Shown: positions 52,401-62,246, counted from the first letter of the stretch. The stretch is 64,000 nt of DNA from an uncultured Spirochaetaceae bacterium (GCA_902789325.1 CADANN010000021.1:1-64000), one strand, 5' to 3'. The notes: a model not told the origin generated them from the letters alone. Translations and numbers: made by a program.

Positions 52401-53649
52401 ATGACACTCTTTGAAGACTTGAAATGGCGCGGACTTATTAAAGACGTTGCCGGCGAAGAAGCTGATTTGCAGAAAGTACTGGATGGAGCTCCATTCGCCT
52501 TTTACTGGGGAACAGACCCTACAGCAGATTCTCTTCATCTCGGCCACTACTCTTCTCTTTGTATGGCAAAGCGCCTTGCAAATGCAGGACACCATCCGGT
52601 TCTTTTGTGTGGTGGTGCTACAGGTCGTATCGGTGACCCACGCCCAACAGCAGAACGCGAAATCATCAGTGAAGAAGCTGTAAATGCAAATATCGGTGGA
52701 ATCCGTGAGCAGATTAAACGCCTTGTTCCAACAGCAGAACTCGTAGACAACTACGACTGGTGGAAAGACCGCTCATTCCTCGACACATTACGCGACCGAC
52801 ACATTACGCGACATTGGTAAATACATCAGCTTGAACTACATGCTCGACAAGGATATTATCCGCCGCCGTCTTGAAACAGGTATTACTTTTGCTGAGTTCT
52901 CATACATGCTTCTCCAGGGCTTTGACTTTGTTCACCTCTTCCAGGAAAAGAAATGTATTATGCAGGTTGCAGGTTCAGACCAGTGGGGTAACATCACAAC
53001 TGGTGTAGATTTGATCCGCAAAATGCTCGACGGACAGGCTTATGCCTTCACAATGCCACTCATCCTCGATGCAACAGGAAAGAAGTTCGGTAAGTCAGAA
53101 GGAAACGCTCTCTGGCTCAACAAGGATAAAACTTCTCCATATGCAATCTACCAGTACCTCATCAATGCAGATGACAACCTTGTTCTTGATTACCTCAAGG
53201 TATTCACATTCCTTACAAAAGAACAGATTGAAGAAGTTTACGCTCAGCAGCAGGCCGCTCCAGAAACACGTATCGCACAGAAAACTCTTGCCTGGGAAGT
53301 TGTTAAAGACCTCCACGGAAAAGAAGAAGCAGACAATGCCGTTATGGTTTCTGAAAAGCTCTTCAAGGGCGAGTTCAAAGGTCTTTCTGTAAATGATATT
53401 CTTATGGGACTTAAGGGAGTTCCAAACTTCCAGTTCAAGGAAGAACTTCCACTCGTTGATGTACTCGTAAACAACGGTATGGCAAGCTCTAAGCGCGAGG
53501 CTCGTGAGTTTATTAAGAATAATGCTATTTCTATTAATGGTGAAACTGTTAATGATGAACAGAAAGTAATCACTAAAGATATGGCACTCGAAGGAAAAAT
53601 TATAATTTTCCGCCGTGGTAAGAAGAAGTATTATATTGGAATGATCTAG
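52401..53649 (+). pseudogene. tyrS: Tyrosyl-tRNA synthetase, frameshifted by a 16-bp tandem duplication
   Basis: Class I tyrosyl-tRNA synthetase. The first frame (52401-52820) contains FYWGTDPTADSLHLGHYSSL (HIGH motif) and CGGATGRIGDP. The second (52831-53649, other frame) holds AGSDQWGNITTG, KFGKSEGNALWLN (KMSKS) and a C-terminal S4 domain (ASSKREAREFIKNNAISINGE). The break lies at two adjacent copies of CGACACATTACGCGAC (52781-52796, 52797-52812). Removing one copy restores ...DTLRDIGKYISLNYML..., the expected family sequence and a full-length protein of about 410 residues. All key motifs are intact on both sides. GGAG precedes the ATG. Confidence 0.92.
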
Positions 53650-53655
53650 TTCTAT

Positions 53656-53748
53656 AAAAAAGCTGATAGGCTCCCGCTGTGAAACGACTCGCTTCGCGGG
53701 GATGATGCTTCGCGAGGTCGTTTCACTGCTCCGCCCGTCAGCTTTTTC
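53656..53748. repeat. Long imperfect inverted repeat after tyrS
   Basis: AAAAAGCTGA and the matching TCAGCTTTTT ends enclose further matched segments (GTGAAACGAC and GTCGTTTCAC) and a CG-rich core around GCTTCGCG/CGCGAGG. It works as a bidirectional terminator-like structure between convergent tyrS and the J-domain gene. Confidence 0.6.
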
Positions 53749-53789
53749 AATAAAAGTGATTAAATATAATTCTTCGTGTCCCCAGAAAA

Positions 53790-54392
53790 TTATATTTTTC
53801 TGGATGAACGGAATAGGCCTTTAAGAGCTTTTATTACCCCACTTATTCCATTCACAATTACACCGATGCAGATGATTGGGCCGAATGGAATTATAATCCA
53901 TGAGAATCTAAAGAAGGTGAAACCTACAAAGGTTTGCAGAGCTTTTAAAAACAACTGTGAAAAATAATTGCGCTTTGTTTCAGGCTCATTTGATGTGCGG
54001 TTTGAATAATCATACTGGTTATAATAATTATTTGTATTCTGTGTCTGCTGATTTCTTGAACGGAATTGAGCACTATTAAACCATTCCCAGAAATTATCAT
54101 CACCAAAAGGATTTGAATAAGTATACTGATACTGTCGTTGATACTGCTGATTTCCTGCGGTCTGTGAACTTGAGTAACTATCTGTAGAATATCCCATATC
54201 ATACTGTCTGCGCTTAGCTTCATCACCAAGTACATCGTATGCGGCACTTATCTGCTTAAATTTCTCTTCGGCTTCAGCATTGCCCGGATTTCTATCCGGA
54301 TGGTATTTAAATGCAAGGGTTCTGTAAGCTTTTTTTATTTCATCTGCTGTGGCTGTTTTTGCTACACCAAGTGTCTCGTAATAGTTGCTCAT
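53790..54392 (-). CDS. J-domain membrane protein
   Basis: A 200-residue protein with a J-domain at residues 3-70 ([37 protein letters not shown] intact). A Gln/Asn/Tyr-rich linker follows and then two hydrophobic C-terminal segments ([28 protein letters not shown]). It should recruit DnaK to the membrane. The zinc-finger and C-terminal domains of classical DnaJ are missing. Confidence 0.85.
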   Translation of the reverse strand: MSNYYETLGVAKTATADEIKKAYRTLAFKYHPDRNPGNAEAEEKFKQISAAYDVLGDEAKRRQYDMGYSTDSYSSSQTAGNQQYQRQYQYTYSNPFGDDNFWEWFNSAQFRSRNQQTQNTNNYYNQYDYSNRTSNEPETKRNYFSQLFLKALQTFVGFTFFRFSWIIIPFGPIICIGVIVNGISGVIKALKGLFRSSRKI

Positions 54393-54449
54393 ATCTATAA
54401 AATAATAAAAACTCAGGCAAGTTACAAGGAAAAATATATCAAAATTTTG

Positions 54450-55058
54450 TTAGAATACAAATCTTACACCAACACTAGTCAGACAGAAACCTATCAAAGT
54501 ACAGCCAAGAAAACCTGGGAAATTTGTTATGTTCAAATTCTGAATATCGCCCTCTACCCTTTCTGCAGGCATAATCATAACAGGAAGCTTAACTCTCCAC
54601 AAAAGTCCAAAGACCTTATTAAAATTATAGGTTCCCTTATAGAACAATGAAAGGCTATGAACACCTGGAAGTTCATCTTCATCTTCAATAGTATTATTTT
54701 TTTCAACCGTTTTGTTCAACATATTTGTATAAGATGGAGTCAGATACATATATTCAAGACCAAATACAGCAGAAGTTCCTTTTTCAAATGGATTTGTATT
54801 ATAGGCAATAGAAAAAGAAGGAGCAACTCCAAACTTTTTTCCATCCAAACCACTGCTGAATGCACAAGCACCTTCAAGTTCAAGATTATAAATATTCAAA
54901 GCAACAGTAGGCTCTACACCTAATACTGAAAAACGAACGCCAGGTGCGACACCAAAAATCTTATCAGATCTATTAGTAACTTCATATTCATCCGGTGAGG
55001 CAAACACAGCCGGCAAAATAAACAGCGATAAAATCATAGCAAAAAGAATCTTTTTCAT
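54450..55058 (-). CDS. Small outer-membrane beta-barrel protein
   Basis: A 202-residue protein with a signal peptide (cut near LPAVFA, residue 20). Repeated strands (FSVLGVEPTVALNIYNLELEGACAF, AVFGLEYMYLTPSY, SLSLFYKGTYNF) end with FCLTSVGVRFVF, a C-terminal aromatic typical of barrel insertion. ATG 55058 follows GGAGG. Family unknown. Confidence 0.7.
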   Translation of the reverse strand: MKKILFAMILSLFILPAVFASPDEYEVTNRSDKIFGVAPGVRFSVLGVEPTVALNIYNLELEGACAFSSGLDGKKFGVAPSFSIAYNTNPFEKGTSAVFGLEYMYLTPSYTNMLNKTVEKNNTIEDEDELPGVHSLSLFYKGTYNFNKVFGLLWRVKLPVMIMPAERVEGDIQNLNITNFPGFLGCTLIGFCLTSVGVRFVF

Positions 55059-55214
55059 AAAAAAACCTCCATCGGTCAATTATTTTTGTAAAAGCTTTGA
55101 ATCCTAAGAAAGTTTACACCCTCTATAGATAAAAGTCTACTTAATAATTTAACAGATGAAGGTTTCAAATATGTCACTGTATATCAAAAAAAGTCAGTCT
55201 TTGCTAACAAACTT

Positions 55215-58085
55215 CTATTTAATTCTGTAAGTCTCCGGCGCGCCAAGATAAGATTTTGGCATCTGCTTGTTTGCCTCGTGAATTACGATTTTTTCAAGAA
55301 CGATGTTTGGAGTTACAGGACTCAGTTTTACAGAATTCAATCCGGCATGACAATCTGCATAAACTGTTGCAATTCGAATATTGTTAGGAATATCTTGGCC
55401 CCATGGGAACTGATTATCACCTACTGCAAACTTTTCTGGATCAACTGCATCTTTAAGAATCTTTTCGCCATTTACATCTGCAACAAACTGAAGTTTATTA
55501 TCTTTGTAAGCCGGATTTGATGGATTGATATAGAAGTCGAATGCCATAACTCCGCCTGTCTTTTCTACAAAATCCGGAGACAGGGCAAAAGCATATTCAA
55601 CAAAAGGAGCATCCTTAGCATCTGGAGCAAAGGTTCTGATTGTATCAGATGCCTTTACTGCACCAAGAGTTTTTCCATAACCTTCAAGCAAATCAAAACC
55701 ACTTGAACGTACAAAGTGAGGTGCCTCAATGCTTACATAATTTGTTGTCTGAACAAAGGTATTCTTCACCCCGTCATTCTGAACTTGTTTCAGAATCTCA
55801 GGCACGTTAGCATCAATATGAACCTTTACAAGGATTTTAGCTCCGTGACCGTCGTTGCCTTCAATTTTGAGGACAGCAGATTTATCGTTTGCAGCGGCAA
55901 GCTTTTCACGGTCAATCTTAATTCGGATTGTATCAAGACCGGACTTTCCGTCTGTAGTCAGTTTTTCTACATCCTGCTCAACAGCAAAACAAAGCCATTC
56001 ACATTCTACGCTAGTTGTTAAATCACAGCCAGCTTCACTGCTTACAGCAATTTTTACCCAGGCTTCTTCTACATCCGGATTCTTAAATGCATCAAGATAA
56101 AGATCTCGAACAGTCCAATCCTGACCTGTAGTTGTAAATTCTGTATCATCTACCCAAACAGTAATTCTGTTCTTGCGGGTTGGTTCAACATATTCATAAA
56201 CCGGATACTGATTATAAGCTTCGCACCAGTTTCTGAATCCAAAGTGTTCAGACCAGGCCATTCCATAGAAGCGGCCATTGCCAACCTTATCACATTCATC
56301 AACAATTGCTTTGTCTGCCTTTACACACTCACGAACCTTGTCTGCATAGATATTTGCAACAAGAGCGTTGTGCTGAGCAAACCAGTGGTTCTTACCGCTG
56401 TAAAGCTGCATAAGTTCAACATTCATTGTTCCAACAACTGGCAGATATACCTGACTGAAGAAGCCTGCATCCTGCTCTGCCGGAACAAGTGCACGCAAAG
56501 CCTTAGTGCGTTCAATAAGAGCCATTGCACGGCTGATAATATAATCAGCTTCACCAAAATTTACAGGATGGAAGGTTGTTGGCTTAAGAGCTTCTGTACG
56601 GCACATGCTTGTGATTTTATTTGATTCATAAACTATATCAGAAACCTCTTTCTGCTGTTCAGCAGAGAAATAAGGGAACTGAGCAGCAAACCAGGCATCG
56701 CTATAAGCCTTAGTATCAGAATTATATTTTTCGTAGTCGTAACCAAGATTCAGGAAGTAAGAAAGAGGGAACTCGTTTGTAAGAATATCACCAACGTTTA
56801 CAATCCAGAGATCGCGGATTCCAAACTCGTAGGCAGCAGACATCTGTTCTCTTGCTTTTGGAAGATAGCTTGTATTGAGCCACTCGTAGCTATAAGGCCA
56901 TCCATGGTAGTCAAAATGATAATACATACCATAACCGCCCTTGTGAGAGCGCATAGCCTCAGTTGGAACAGTACGAAGATTTCCGTGGTTATCATCACAG
57001 AGCATAAGAGTTACACCTTCAAGTTCCGGATCACCCATCAGGCCCTTAGTGTGTTTATCACCATAGAAATATGGTTCAACTTCCTTGTAAAGGGCAAGCA
57101 TACGTGGCACTTTGTCGAGGTCTTCATTTACATTTTCGCGGATAAGACGATTCTGAGTTTTAAGAACGTCACGCAAAAGGTTAATGTTGTCTGCAAGTGT
57201 AGCATTCTGCATGATAGCAGTATCTGCCTCGCCGCGCATACCTACTGTAATTACATTTTCAAACTTGCCGTTGCGCTTTAAGCCGTCTTCCCAAAACTTT
57301 GTAATACCTTCACGGTTTTTCCAGAAGTTCCAGGCATCACCATAAATAGAACCAGGACCGCGAACATATCGGTATTCCTCACCGTTTCTGCAGCATGGTT
57401 CGTGATGGCTGGCACCCATAATAACGCCCATTTCATCAGCGAGTTCTGCATTTGCAAGGCCAGGACCGTCCAGACTGAACTGAGCAGACCACATAGCCGG
57501 CCACAAATAGTTTCCTTTAAGGCGGAGAAGGAGTTCAAAAACATGCTCATACATTTTGGCATTAAAGCCACCAAAGTTATGAGTAGTAAAGTTGCCGTAA
57601 GCAGGCCATTCGTCATTGATAAAGAAACCGCGGAAGCGTACAGAAGGCTCTTTTGTTACAGTTACACCCTCTTCAAGTTCTACTACATCGCGTTTTGCAG
57701 GTAAAACTCCAGCCCAGTCAACGAGAGGAGAAACTCCCATGAGTTCAGAAAGATGGAAAAGTCCGTAGATTGTACCACGTTTGTCGCTACCGATAATAAT
57801 GATTTTGTCTGATTTTACAGCGAACACGTAGCATTCGCGCTTACCAGTAATTTTAGAAACTTCGGCAGAAAGTCCATTCTCTGAAGCAAGTTTTTCTGCA
57901 AGAGGAGCCTTTCCGAGTGTTGCAAAAATAACAGCCCCTTCAAGAGTCACAGTACCCGCACTCACAGCAGGCTTCTTACCAGTTACCCTCTCAACATCAA
58001 GACATACTTTATCAGCGATTTTTTTTACGCCTGAAAATTCACTCTCATCACAAACAAAAGCATTTTTTCCATCAATTTTGAACAT
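55215..58085 (-). CDS. GH115 xylan alpha-1,2-glucuronidase
   Basis: A 956-residue enzyme that removes (methyl)glucuronic acid from xylan chains or oligosaccharides. Early region MFKIDGKNAFVCDE; catalytic barrel with FRGFFINDEWPAYGNFTTHNFGGFNAKMYEHVFELLLRLKGNYLWPAMW near 145-195 and GASHHEPCCRN; C-terminal sandwich. No signal peptide, so it acts in the cytoplasm. ATG 58085 follows GAGG; the longer frame from 58148 runs through a dispersed palindrome. A second palindrome copy lies in frame at residues 763-772 (EILKQVQNDG). Downstream of GH8. Confidence 0.9.
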   Translation of the reverse strand: MFKIDGKNAFVCDESEFSGVKKIADKVCLDVERVTGKKPAVSAGTVTLEGAVIFATLGKAPLAEKLASENGLSAEVSKITGKRECYVFAVKSDKIIIIGSDKRGTIYGLFHLSELMGVSPLVDWAGVLPAKRDVVELEEGVTVTKEPSVRFRGFFINDEWPAYGNFTTHNFGGFNAKMYEHVFELLLRLKGNYLWPAMWSAQFSLDGPGLANAELADEMGVIMGASHHEPCCRNGEEYRYVRGPGSIYGDAWNFWKNREGITKFWEDGLKRNGKFENVITVGMRGEADTAIMQNATLADNINLLRDVLKTQNRLIRENVNEDLDKVPRMLALYKEVEPYFYGDKHTKGLMGDPELEGVTLMLCDDNHGNLRTVPTEAMRSHKGGYGMYYHFDYHGWPYSYEWLNTSYLPKAREQMSAAYEFGIRDLWIVNVGDILTNEFPLSYFLNLGYDYEKYNSDTKAYSDAWFAAQFPYFSAEQQKEVSDIVYESNKITSMCRTEALKPTTFHPVNFGEADYIISRAMALIERTKALRALVPAEQDAGFFSQVYLPVVGTMNVELMQLYSGKNHWFAQHNALVANIYADKVRECVKADKAIVDECDKVGNGRFYGMAWSEHFGFRNWCEAYNQYPVYEYVEPTRKNRITVWVDDTEFTTTGQDWTVRDLYLDAFKNPDVEEAWVKIAVSSEAGCDLTTSVECEWLCFAVEQDVEKLTTDGKSGLDTIRIKIDREKLAAANDKSAVLKIEGNDGHGAKILVKVHIDANVPEILKQVQNDGVKNTFVQTTNYVSIEAPHFVRSSGFDLLEGYGKTLGAVKASDTIRTFAPDAKDAPFVEYAFALSPDFVEKTGGVMAFDFYINPSNPAYKDNKLQFVADVNGEKILKDAVDPEKFAVGDNQFPWGQDIPNNIRIATVYADCHAGLNSVKLSPVTPNIVLEKIVIHEANKQMPKSYLGAPETYRIK
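55773..55798. repeat. Dispersed palindromic repeat, copy 7, inside the GH115 gene
   Basis: GTCATTCTGAA-ctt-gt-TTCAGAATCT within the coding sequence, keeping the frame open. It is translated on the minus strand as EILKQVQNDG between two C-terminal domains. Confidence 0.75.
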
Positions 58086-58101
58086 AGACACCTCATAAAA
58101 A

Positions 58102-58130
58102 AATCCCGTGTCCGGCACGGGATTTGACAC
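58102..58130. repeat. Dispersed palindromic repeat, copy 8
   Basis: AATCCCGTG-tccgg-CACGGGATTTGACAC in the 72-bp gap between GH8 and GH115. The stem is a variant of copy 4. Confidence 0.8.
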
Positions 58131-58157
58131 CTGCTTATTATAACACACAGTTACACA

Positions 58158-59255
58158 CTAGTATACAACATAATGACCGCTTAACGCTAAAATCGCAAAG
58201 AAATATAAGCAGTTGTCGTAGTAACGGCGGCGGCCAGTACGCATTGGAGTATCCCATAAGCGTTTTACAGCCCGTTCAGCCGCAGCACGAGATTCACGGT
58301 CGTCACTCTTTACAGCCGCCGCAGCCTCGGCAACAGTTGCAATCAAACCAATCGGATGGCGCGCATTTTTTTTGAGCTCGGTACCATCAATCATATAATC
58401 TTTAAGATCATCAGCTTCTTTACCATCAAAAAAGTTTATGATATTTGAAGCAATTTTCGAAAGAGCAGCATTTCCGCCAAACCACAAAGCATCAAGCCCG
58501 ATATTAGCCGCAACACGGTAAGAATCACTAAAGAAAGTTCCATGATATTTAGGAGGCAAAGGCTGGCCTTCATCATTTGCATATTCAGCAGCAAGACCTG
58601 TTTCCGGATGACATGCCTTTACAAGATATTTACGGCTCGCCTTAGCAGCGGCCTTCCAGTATTCCTTATCTTCAGGATCAGCATATTCAGCAAAAAGTTC
58701 ATAAAAATGAGGTAAATGATAAGAAGGATCTGTAAACGGACAGTTTGGCACAAAGCGGATATGATGATTTTCTTCAAACCACATTTTATTGTCACTATGA
58801 ATGGCTACACGAAGAATCTCACGACCCTGCTCGGTATAATTGAAGATGCCTTCTCCATTACCCCAGCGTCGAGCTGCAAAAAACAGTGCCATTGCAAAAT
58901 ACTCTTCACCATCAGGTGCAGGACCATCAGCATTTTTAGTTCCATCAGGCTTATTAGACCAGCAGAAATAACCAGCATTCGGGCCGTTTTCCATAAACAT
59001 ATTCTTTTTTGCCCATTTCCAGATGCGGTCGAAAATATCTTTACGGTTCATCTGTACGGCCATCATCATGCCATAAGACATACCTTCAGTACGGGCATCA
59101 TCATTTCCGGTATCTTCCATATAGCCGGTGTTATCTTCAGCTTCAAAATAAAAATGATTAGGATTTTTCTGGTCAAAAATATTATTCCAGCATTCAATCA
59201 CACGGTTTTCAATATCAAACTTCGAATAACCAAACTCTTCCAATATACTTTTCAT
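58158..59255 (-). CDS. GH8 reducing-end xylose-releasing exo-oligoxylanase
   Basis: A 365-residue family GH8 enzyme. The general acid is in DDARTEGMSYGMMMAVQ (Glu near 58) and the catalytic base region in HGTFFSDSYRVAANIGLDALWFGG near 245. Length and the lack of a signal peptide fit Rex enzymes, which trim xylo-oligosaccharides from the reducing end in the cytoplasm. Other GH8 members are endo-cellulases or chitosanases, but the GH115 partner favours xylan. No Shine-Dalgarno; TATTCT lies six bases before the ATG. First gene of the gh8-gh115 unit. Confidence 0.87.
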   Translation of the reverse strand: MKSILEEFGYSKFDIENRVIECWNNIFDQKNPNHFYFEAEDNTGYMEDTGNDDARTEGMSYGMMMAVQMNRKDIFDRIWKWAKKNMFMENGPNAGYFCWSNKPDGTKNADGPAPDGEEYFAMALFFAARRWGNGEGIFNYTEQGREILRVAIHSDNKMWFEENHHIRFVPNCPFTDPSYHLPHFYELFAEYADPEDKEYWKAAAKASRKYLVKACHPETGLAAEYANDEGQPLPPKYHGTFFSDSYRVAANIGLDALWFGGNAALSKIASNIINFFDGKEADDLKDYMIDGTELKKNARHPIGLIATVAEAAAAVKSDDRESRAAAERAVKRLWDTPMRTGRRRYYDNCLYFFAILALSGHYVVY

Positions 59256-59307
59256 ACTAAAAGAATATCACTGTATTGGACTTTTAACGATAAAGGAATT
59301 TACTTAT

Positions 59308-59335
59308 AAAAAAAGGAGGGCTTTAGCCCTCCTTT
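59308..59335 (-). terminator. Terminator of the phosphofructokinase gene
   Basis: AAAGGAGGGC-TTTA-GCCCTCCTTT, a perfect 10-bp stem followed on the minus strand by seven T. It lies directly after the phosphofructokinase stop. Confidence 0.93.
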
Positions 59336-59338
59336 GCA

Positions 59339-60745
59339 TTATTTAGCCTTCTTTTGCTCGCTTGGCTTAGACTTAGCACCAGCAACAGCTGCTGCCATCT
59401 TTTCGAGTGCCTTTTCCTTGTCATTAACCATAAGAATTGGCTGACCAGTAGCATCCAGAGTATCGCGCCAGAGTGAACCTTCAGGATCAACAGCATTACG
59501 GTGAGCAGTTACAGCCTTGATTGGAAGGTGAACGAACTTGTCGTGAACAAGACCAATTACACACTTTGTTTTTCCGGCCATAGCAGCGTGAACCGCATTG
59601 TTACCAAGACGCTCACAATAAATTGAGTCACTTGCTGTAGTAACAGATGCACGAACCTGATATGAAGGATCAATATATTTAAGGTTGATTTCGATATTCT
59701 TGGCCTTGAAGTATTTTTCAATTTCGCTCTTCAAGAATACACCGATATCAGAAAGTTTCTTATTTCCAGAAGCATCAGTTGCACCAGTAGCCTGAAGAAG
59801 ATCCTGACCTGCACCTTCTGAAACTACGATTACAGCATGTCCGCGTTTTGCAAGACGGCGTTCAAGGCAAGCAAGGAAGCCATTATCACCACCCATTTCA
59901 AATGGAACTTCAGGAATAAGACAGAAGTTTGTTTCATGGCTAGAAAGAGCAGCTGCTGCAGCAATAAATCCTGCTTCGCGGCCCATAAGCTTTACAAGAC
60001 CAATACCGTTAATCTGGCTTGCAGCTTCCATATGAACAGCGGCAACTGTTTCCTTAGCGCGCTGAACAGCTGTTTCAAAACCGAATGAGCGGTCAATAAA
60101 CATAAGGTCGTTATCTACAGTCTTTGGAACACCAACAACGGCACACTTAAGACCACGTTTTTCAACTTCACAAGCGATATCATAAGAACCGCGCTGTGTA
60201 CCGTCACCACCAAGAATGAAGAGCATATTAATTCCGTCGCGTTCAATGCAGTCAACGATTTCTGTAACGCGCTGTCCGCCACCACGGCTTGTTCCAAGGT
60301 ATGTACCACCAATCTTGTGGATTTCATCAATTAAATAGCGGTCAAGCTCAAGAGGTTCATATCCGCTGTCTGGGAAGAATCCGCGGAAACCATACTGATA
60401 TCCCTTAATTGTTTTTACACCATAACGTGTATTCAAGCAGCGTACAATGGCACGAATTACATCATTCAAACCAGGGCAGAGACCACCACAAGTACAAATT
60501 CCGGCCTTAGCATGAGTTGGATCAAAATAAACCTTCTCGCGAGGACCAGCTTTTTCCATAAGATTTGAAGAATCAAGAACGATTGGTTTTGATTTATCAA
60601 AAACGTTTACGTTTGCAAGAACATAAGAATCATCGCTTACATAATTTGCAGTATAATCACCATGAACTGTAGAAAGTTTAATTGGTGATGGAATTGTACA
60701 AGGTCCCAAGTTGTCTATAGTGAAATCAAATTTCTCTTCTGCCAT
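59339..60745 (-). CDS. 6-phosphofructokinase, plant/trypanosome-like group
   Basis: A 468-residue phosphofructokinase. [20 protein letters not shown] near residue 85, [16 protein letters not shown] near 175, [23 protein letters not shown] near 207 and the MGREAGFIA segment are clear. Gly in GGDG argues for ATP, while Lys in PKTVDND is shared by pyrophosphate enzymes and by the ATP-using plant and trypanosome enzymes. This combination most resembles the latter. ATG 60745 follows GAGG. It commits hexoses from the glycoside hydrolases to glycolysis. Confidence 0.85.
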   Translation of the reverse strand: MAEEKFDFTIDNLGPCTIPSPIKLSTVHGDYTANYVSDDSYVLANVNVFDKSKPIVLDSSNLMEKAGPREKVYFDPTHAKAGICTCGGLCPGLNDVIRAIVRCLNTRYGVKTIKGYQYGFRGFFPDSGYEPLELDRYLIDEIHKIGGTYLGTSRGGGQRVTEIVDCIERDGINMLFILGGDGTQRGSYDIACEVEKRGLKCAVVGVPKTVDNDLMFIDRSFGFETAVQRAKETVAAVHMEAASQINGIGLVKLMGREAGFIAAAAALSSHETNFCLIPEVPFEMGGDNGFLACLERRLAKRGHAVIVVSEGAGQDLLQATGATDASGNKKLSDIGVFLKSEIEKYFKAKNIEINLKYIDPSYQVRASVTTASDSIYCERLGNNAVHAAMAGKTKCVIGLVHDKFVHLPIKAVTAHRNAVDPEGSLWRDTLDATGQPILMVNDKEKALEKMAAAVAGAKSKPSEQKKAK

Positions 60746-60805
60746 TTTACACCTCAAAAAAATAGATATAATAGAATATAACGAAAACGTTCTTTTTTCA
60801 ACTAT

Positions 60806-61723
60806 TTACTTTATAATCAATTCTGCCAGAGCAACAAAACTTGGCAAAAAGACCATACATAAAACACTTGTGAAAGAAATAATCAAACTTGCATAAGTCT
60901 CGTCACGATTAAACAATACAGCGAATCCTGGAATTGTAGTTGCAGCCGGACACATAGAACAAATCAAAACTACAAAAAGCAAAATGCGGCAATCTGGCAT
61001 ATTCGGGAAAAGCTTCCAAACGATATAAAGCACGCCAATATTTACAAGCGCACAAATTACATGGCGGAAAAGGCTCACCTTTGCAATTTTCAGCGCATAC
61101 AGTTTTCCATCTGTAGGCTTAAAGTTTGCAAGAAGAATACCAATCAAAATCATACTGACTGCAGTATTAAGATCGCCAATCATTGTAACCGGGCGGGCAA
61201 TAAATTCTGGCAAAGTCCATGGGCTGCAGAAAATTGCAATTCCCAAAATAACGGCAATGATATTCGGATTTGTGATGATTTTTTTTAGATTGATGGAACC
61301 ACTCATTATATAGTAGCCATAAGTCCAGATTGTAACATTGAATACAACCAGATAGCCCATCAGATAAAAAACACCAGCATCACCAAAAACACCGCGAATC
61401 AAAGGAATGCCAATAAATCCGCAGTTTGTAAAACAGACAGCAAGACGATCTACCTGTTCTTTACTTGAAAAGAATCCAATCAGAATCATTATTCCGTGGA
61501 TAGCTAAAGAAATTGCAAAAACAAATCCAAGCTGAACAAGCTTATCTGCATCAAATTCAAGATTAAAGGATTTAACAACCATAAATGGATTGATTAAATA
61601 CAATAAAAGCTTACTTATAAATTTCTGCTGTGATTCTTCTACCTTAAAGATTTTTGCAAAAATGAATCCTGCAAGCGCAATAAGAAACATTGTGATAAGC
61701 TGTTTCATTACAAGAATGTACAT
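60806..61723 (-). CDS. Auxin efflux carrier (AEC)-family permease
   Basis: A 305-residue inner-membrane transporter with about ten membrane segments. The N-terminal LITMFLIALAGFIFAKIF and the YLINPFMVVKSFN segment are typical of bacterial AEC proteins such as malate or other organic-anion carriers. GAGG precedes the ATG. It follows the COG2426 gene by 8 bases, likely one operon. Confidence 0.82.
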   Translation of the reverse strand: MYILVMKQLITMFLIALAGFIFAKIFKVEESQQKFISKLLLYLINPFMVVKSFNLEFDADKLVQLGFVFAISLAIHGIMILIGFFSSKEQVDRLAVCFTNCGFIGIPLIRGVFGDAGVFYLMGYLVVFNVTIWTYGYYIMSGSINLKKIITNPNIIAVILGIAIFCSPWTLPEFIARPVTMIGDLNTAVSMILIGILLANFKPTDGKLYALKIAKVSLFRHVICALVNIGVLYIVWKLFPNMPDCRILLFVVLICSMCPAATTIPGFAVLFNRDETYASLIISFTSVLCMVFLPSFVALAELIIK

Positions 61724-61731
61724 TATGACCT

Positions 61732-62211
61732 CTACTTTGCAACTGCAAAAATTGCTGAAAACAAACCTAAACTTCCCGCCATCATAATAAGCCCCGCAAG
61801 TAAAACGCCAAGGGTAACGGCAATTACTGTATCACGGAATTTCATATCTAAGAGACTGGCAGCAAGAGTTCCTGTCCAGGCTCCTGTTCCAGGCAAAGGA
61901 ATGCCAACAAAGAGCAGAAGCGCAACAAAAAGTCCGCGACCTACTTTGCTCTGCATTTTTTCGCCGGCAGCAGTTCCTTTTACAAGGAAGAAGCGGCAGA
62001 TTCCGCCGATGTATTTTTTATCCTGTCCCCATTCAAGAAATTTACGGGCAAAAAGGTAAATAATTGGAACCGGAACCATATTGGCAACTATGCAAACAAT
62101 ATAAGAAGGAACAATCGGAAGCTGCATTGCCTGTGAAACCGGAATTGCACCGCGAAGTTCAATTAGCGGTACCATAGAAATAAAGGCAATCCAAAGATAT
62201 TTAGTTAACAT
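61732..62211 (-). CDS. COG2426/small multidrug-export-family membrane protein
   Basis: A 159-residue inner-membrane protein with about four segments. It matches the Sm_multidrug_ex family: ISMVPLIELRGAIPVSQAM near residue 12 and FVGIPLPGTGAWTGTLAASLL near 103. True function is uncertain. ATG 62211 is six bases from a perfect TATAAT, so I prefer it over the in-frame ATG at 62238, which lies upstream of that box. Confidence 0.75.
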   Translation of the reverse strand: MLTKYLWIAFISMVPLIELRGAIPVSQAMQLPIVPSYIVCIVANMVPVPIIYLFARKFLEWGQDKKYIGGICRFFLVKGTAAGEKMQSKVGRGLFVALLLFVGIPLPGTGAWTGTLAASLLDMKFRDTVIAVTLGVLLAGLIMMAGSLGLFSAIFAVAK

Positions 62212-62217
62212 ACGCAG

Positions 62218-62246
62218 ATTATAATAAAATCCACCCATCTTGAAAA
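62218..62246 (-). promoter_or_regulatory. Promoter of the COG2426/AEC operon, leaderless
   Basis: On the minus strand TTTTCA (62241-62246), 17 bp, TATAAT (62218-62223), six bases, ATG 62211. The -35 overlaps the tRNA promoter -35 on the other strand, shifted by one base. Confidence 0.55.

Noticed and set aside
58086..58148. Upstream GTG for GH115
   Set aside because: The extension covers palindrome copy 8 and lacks a ribosome site, whereas ATG 58085 has GAGG.
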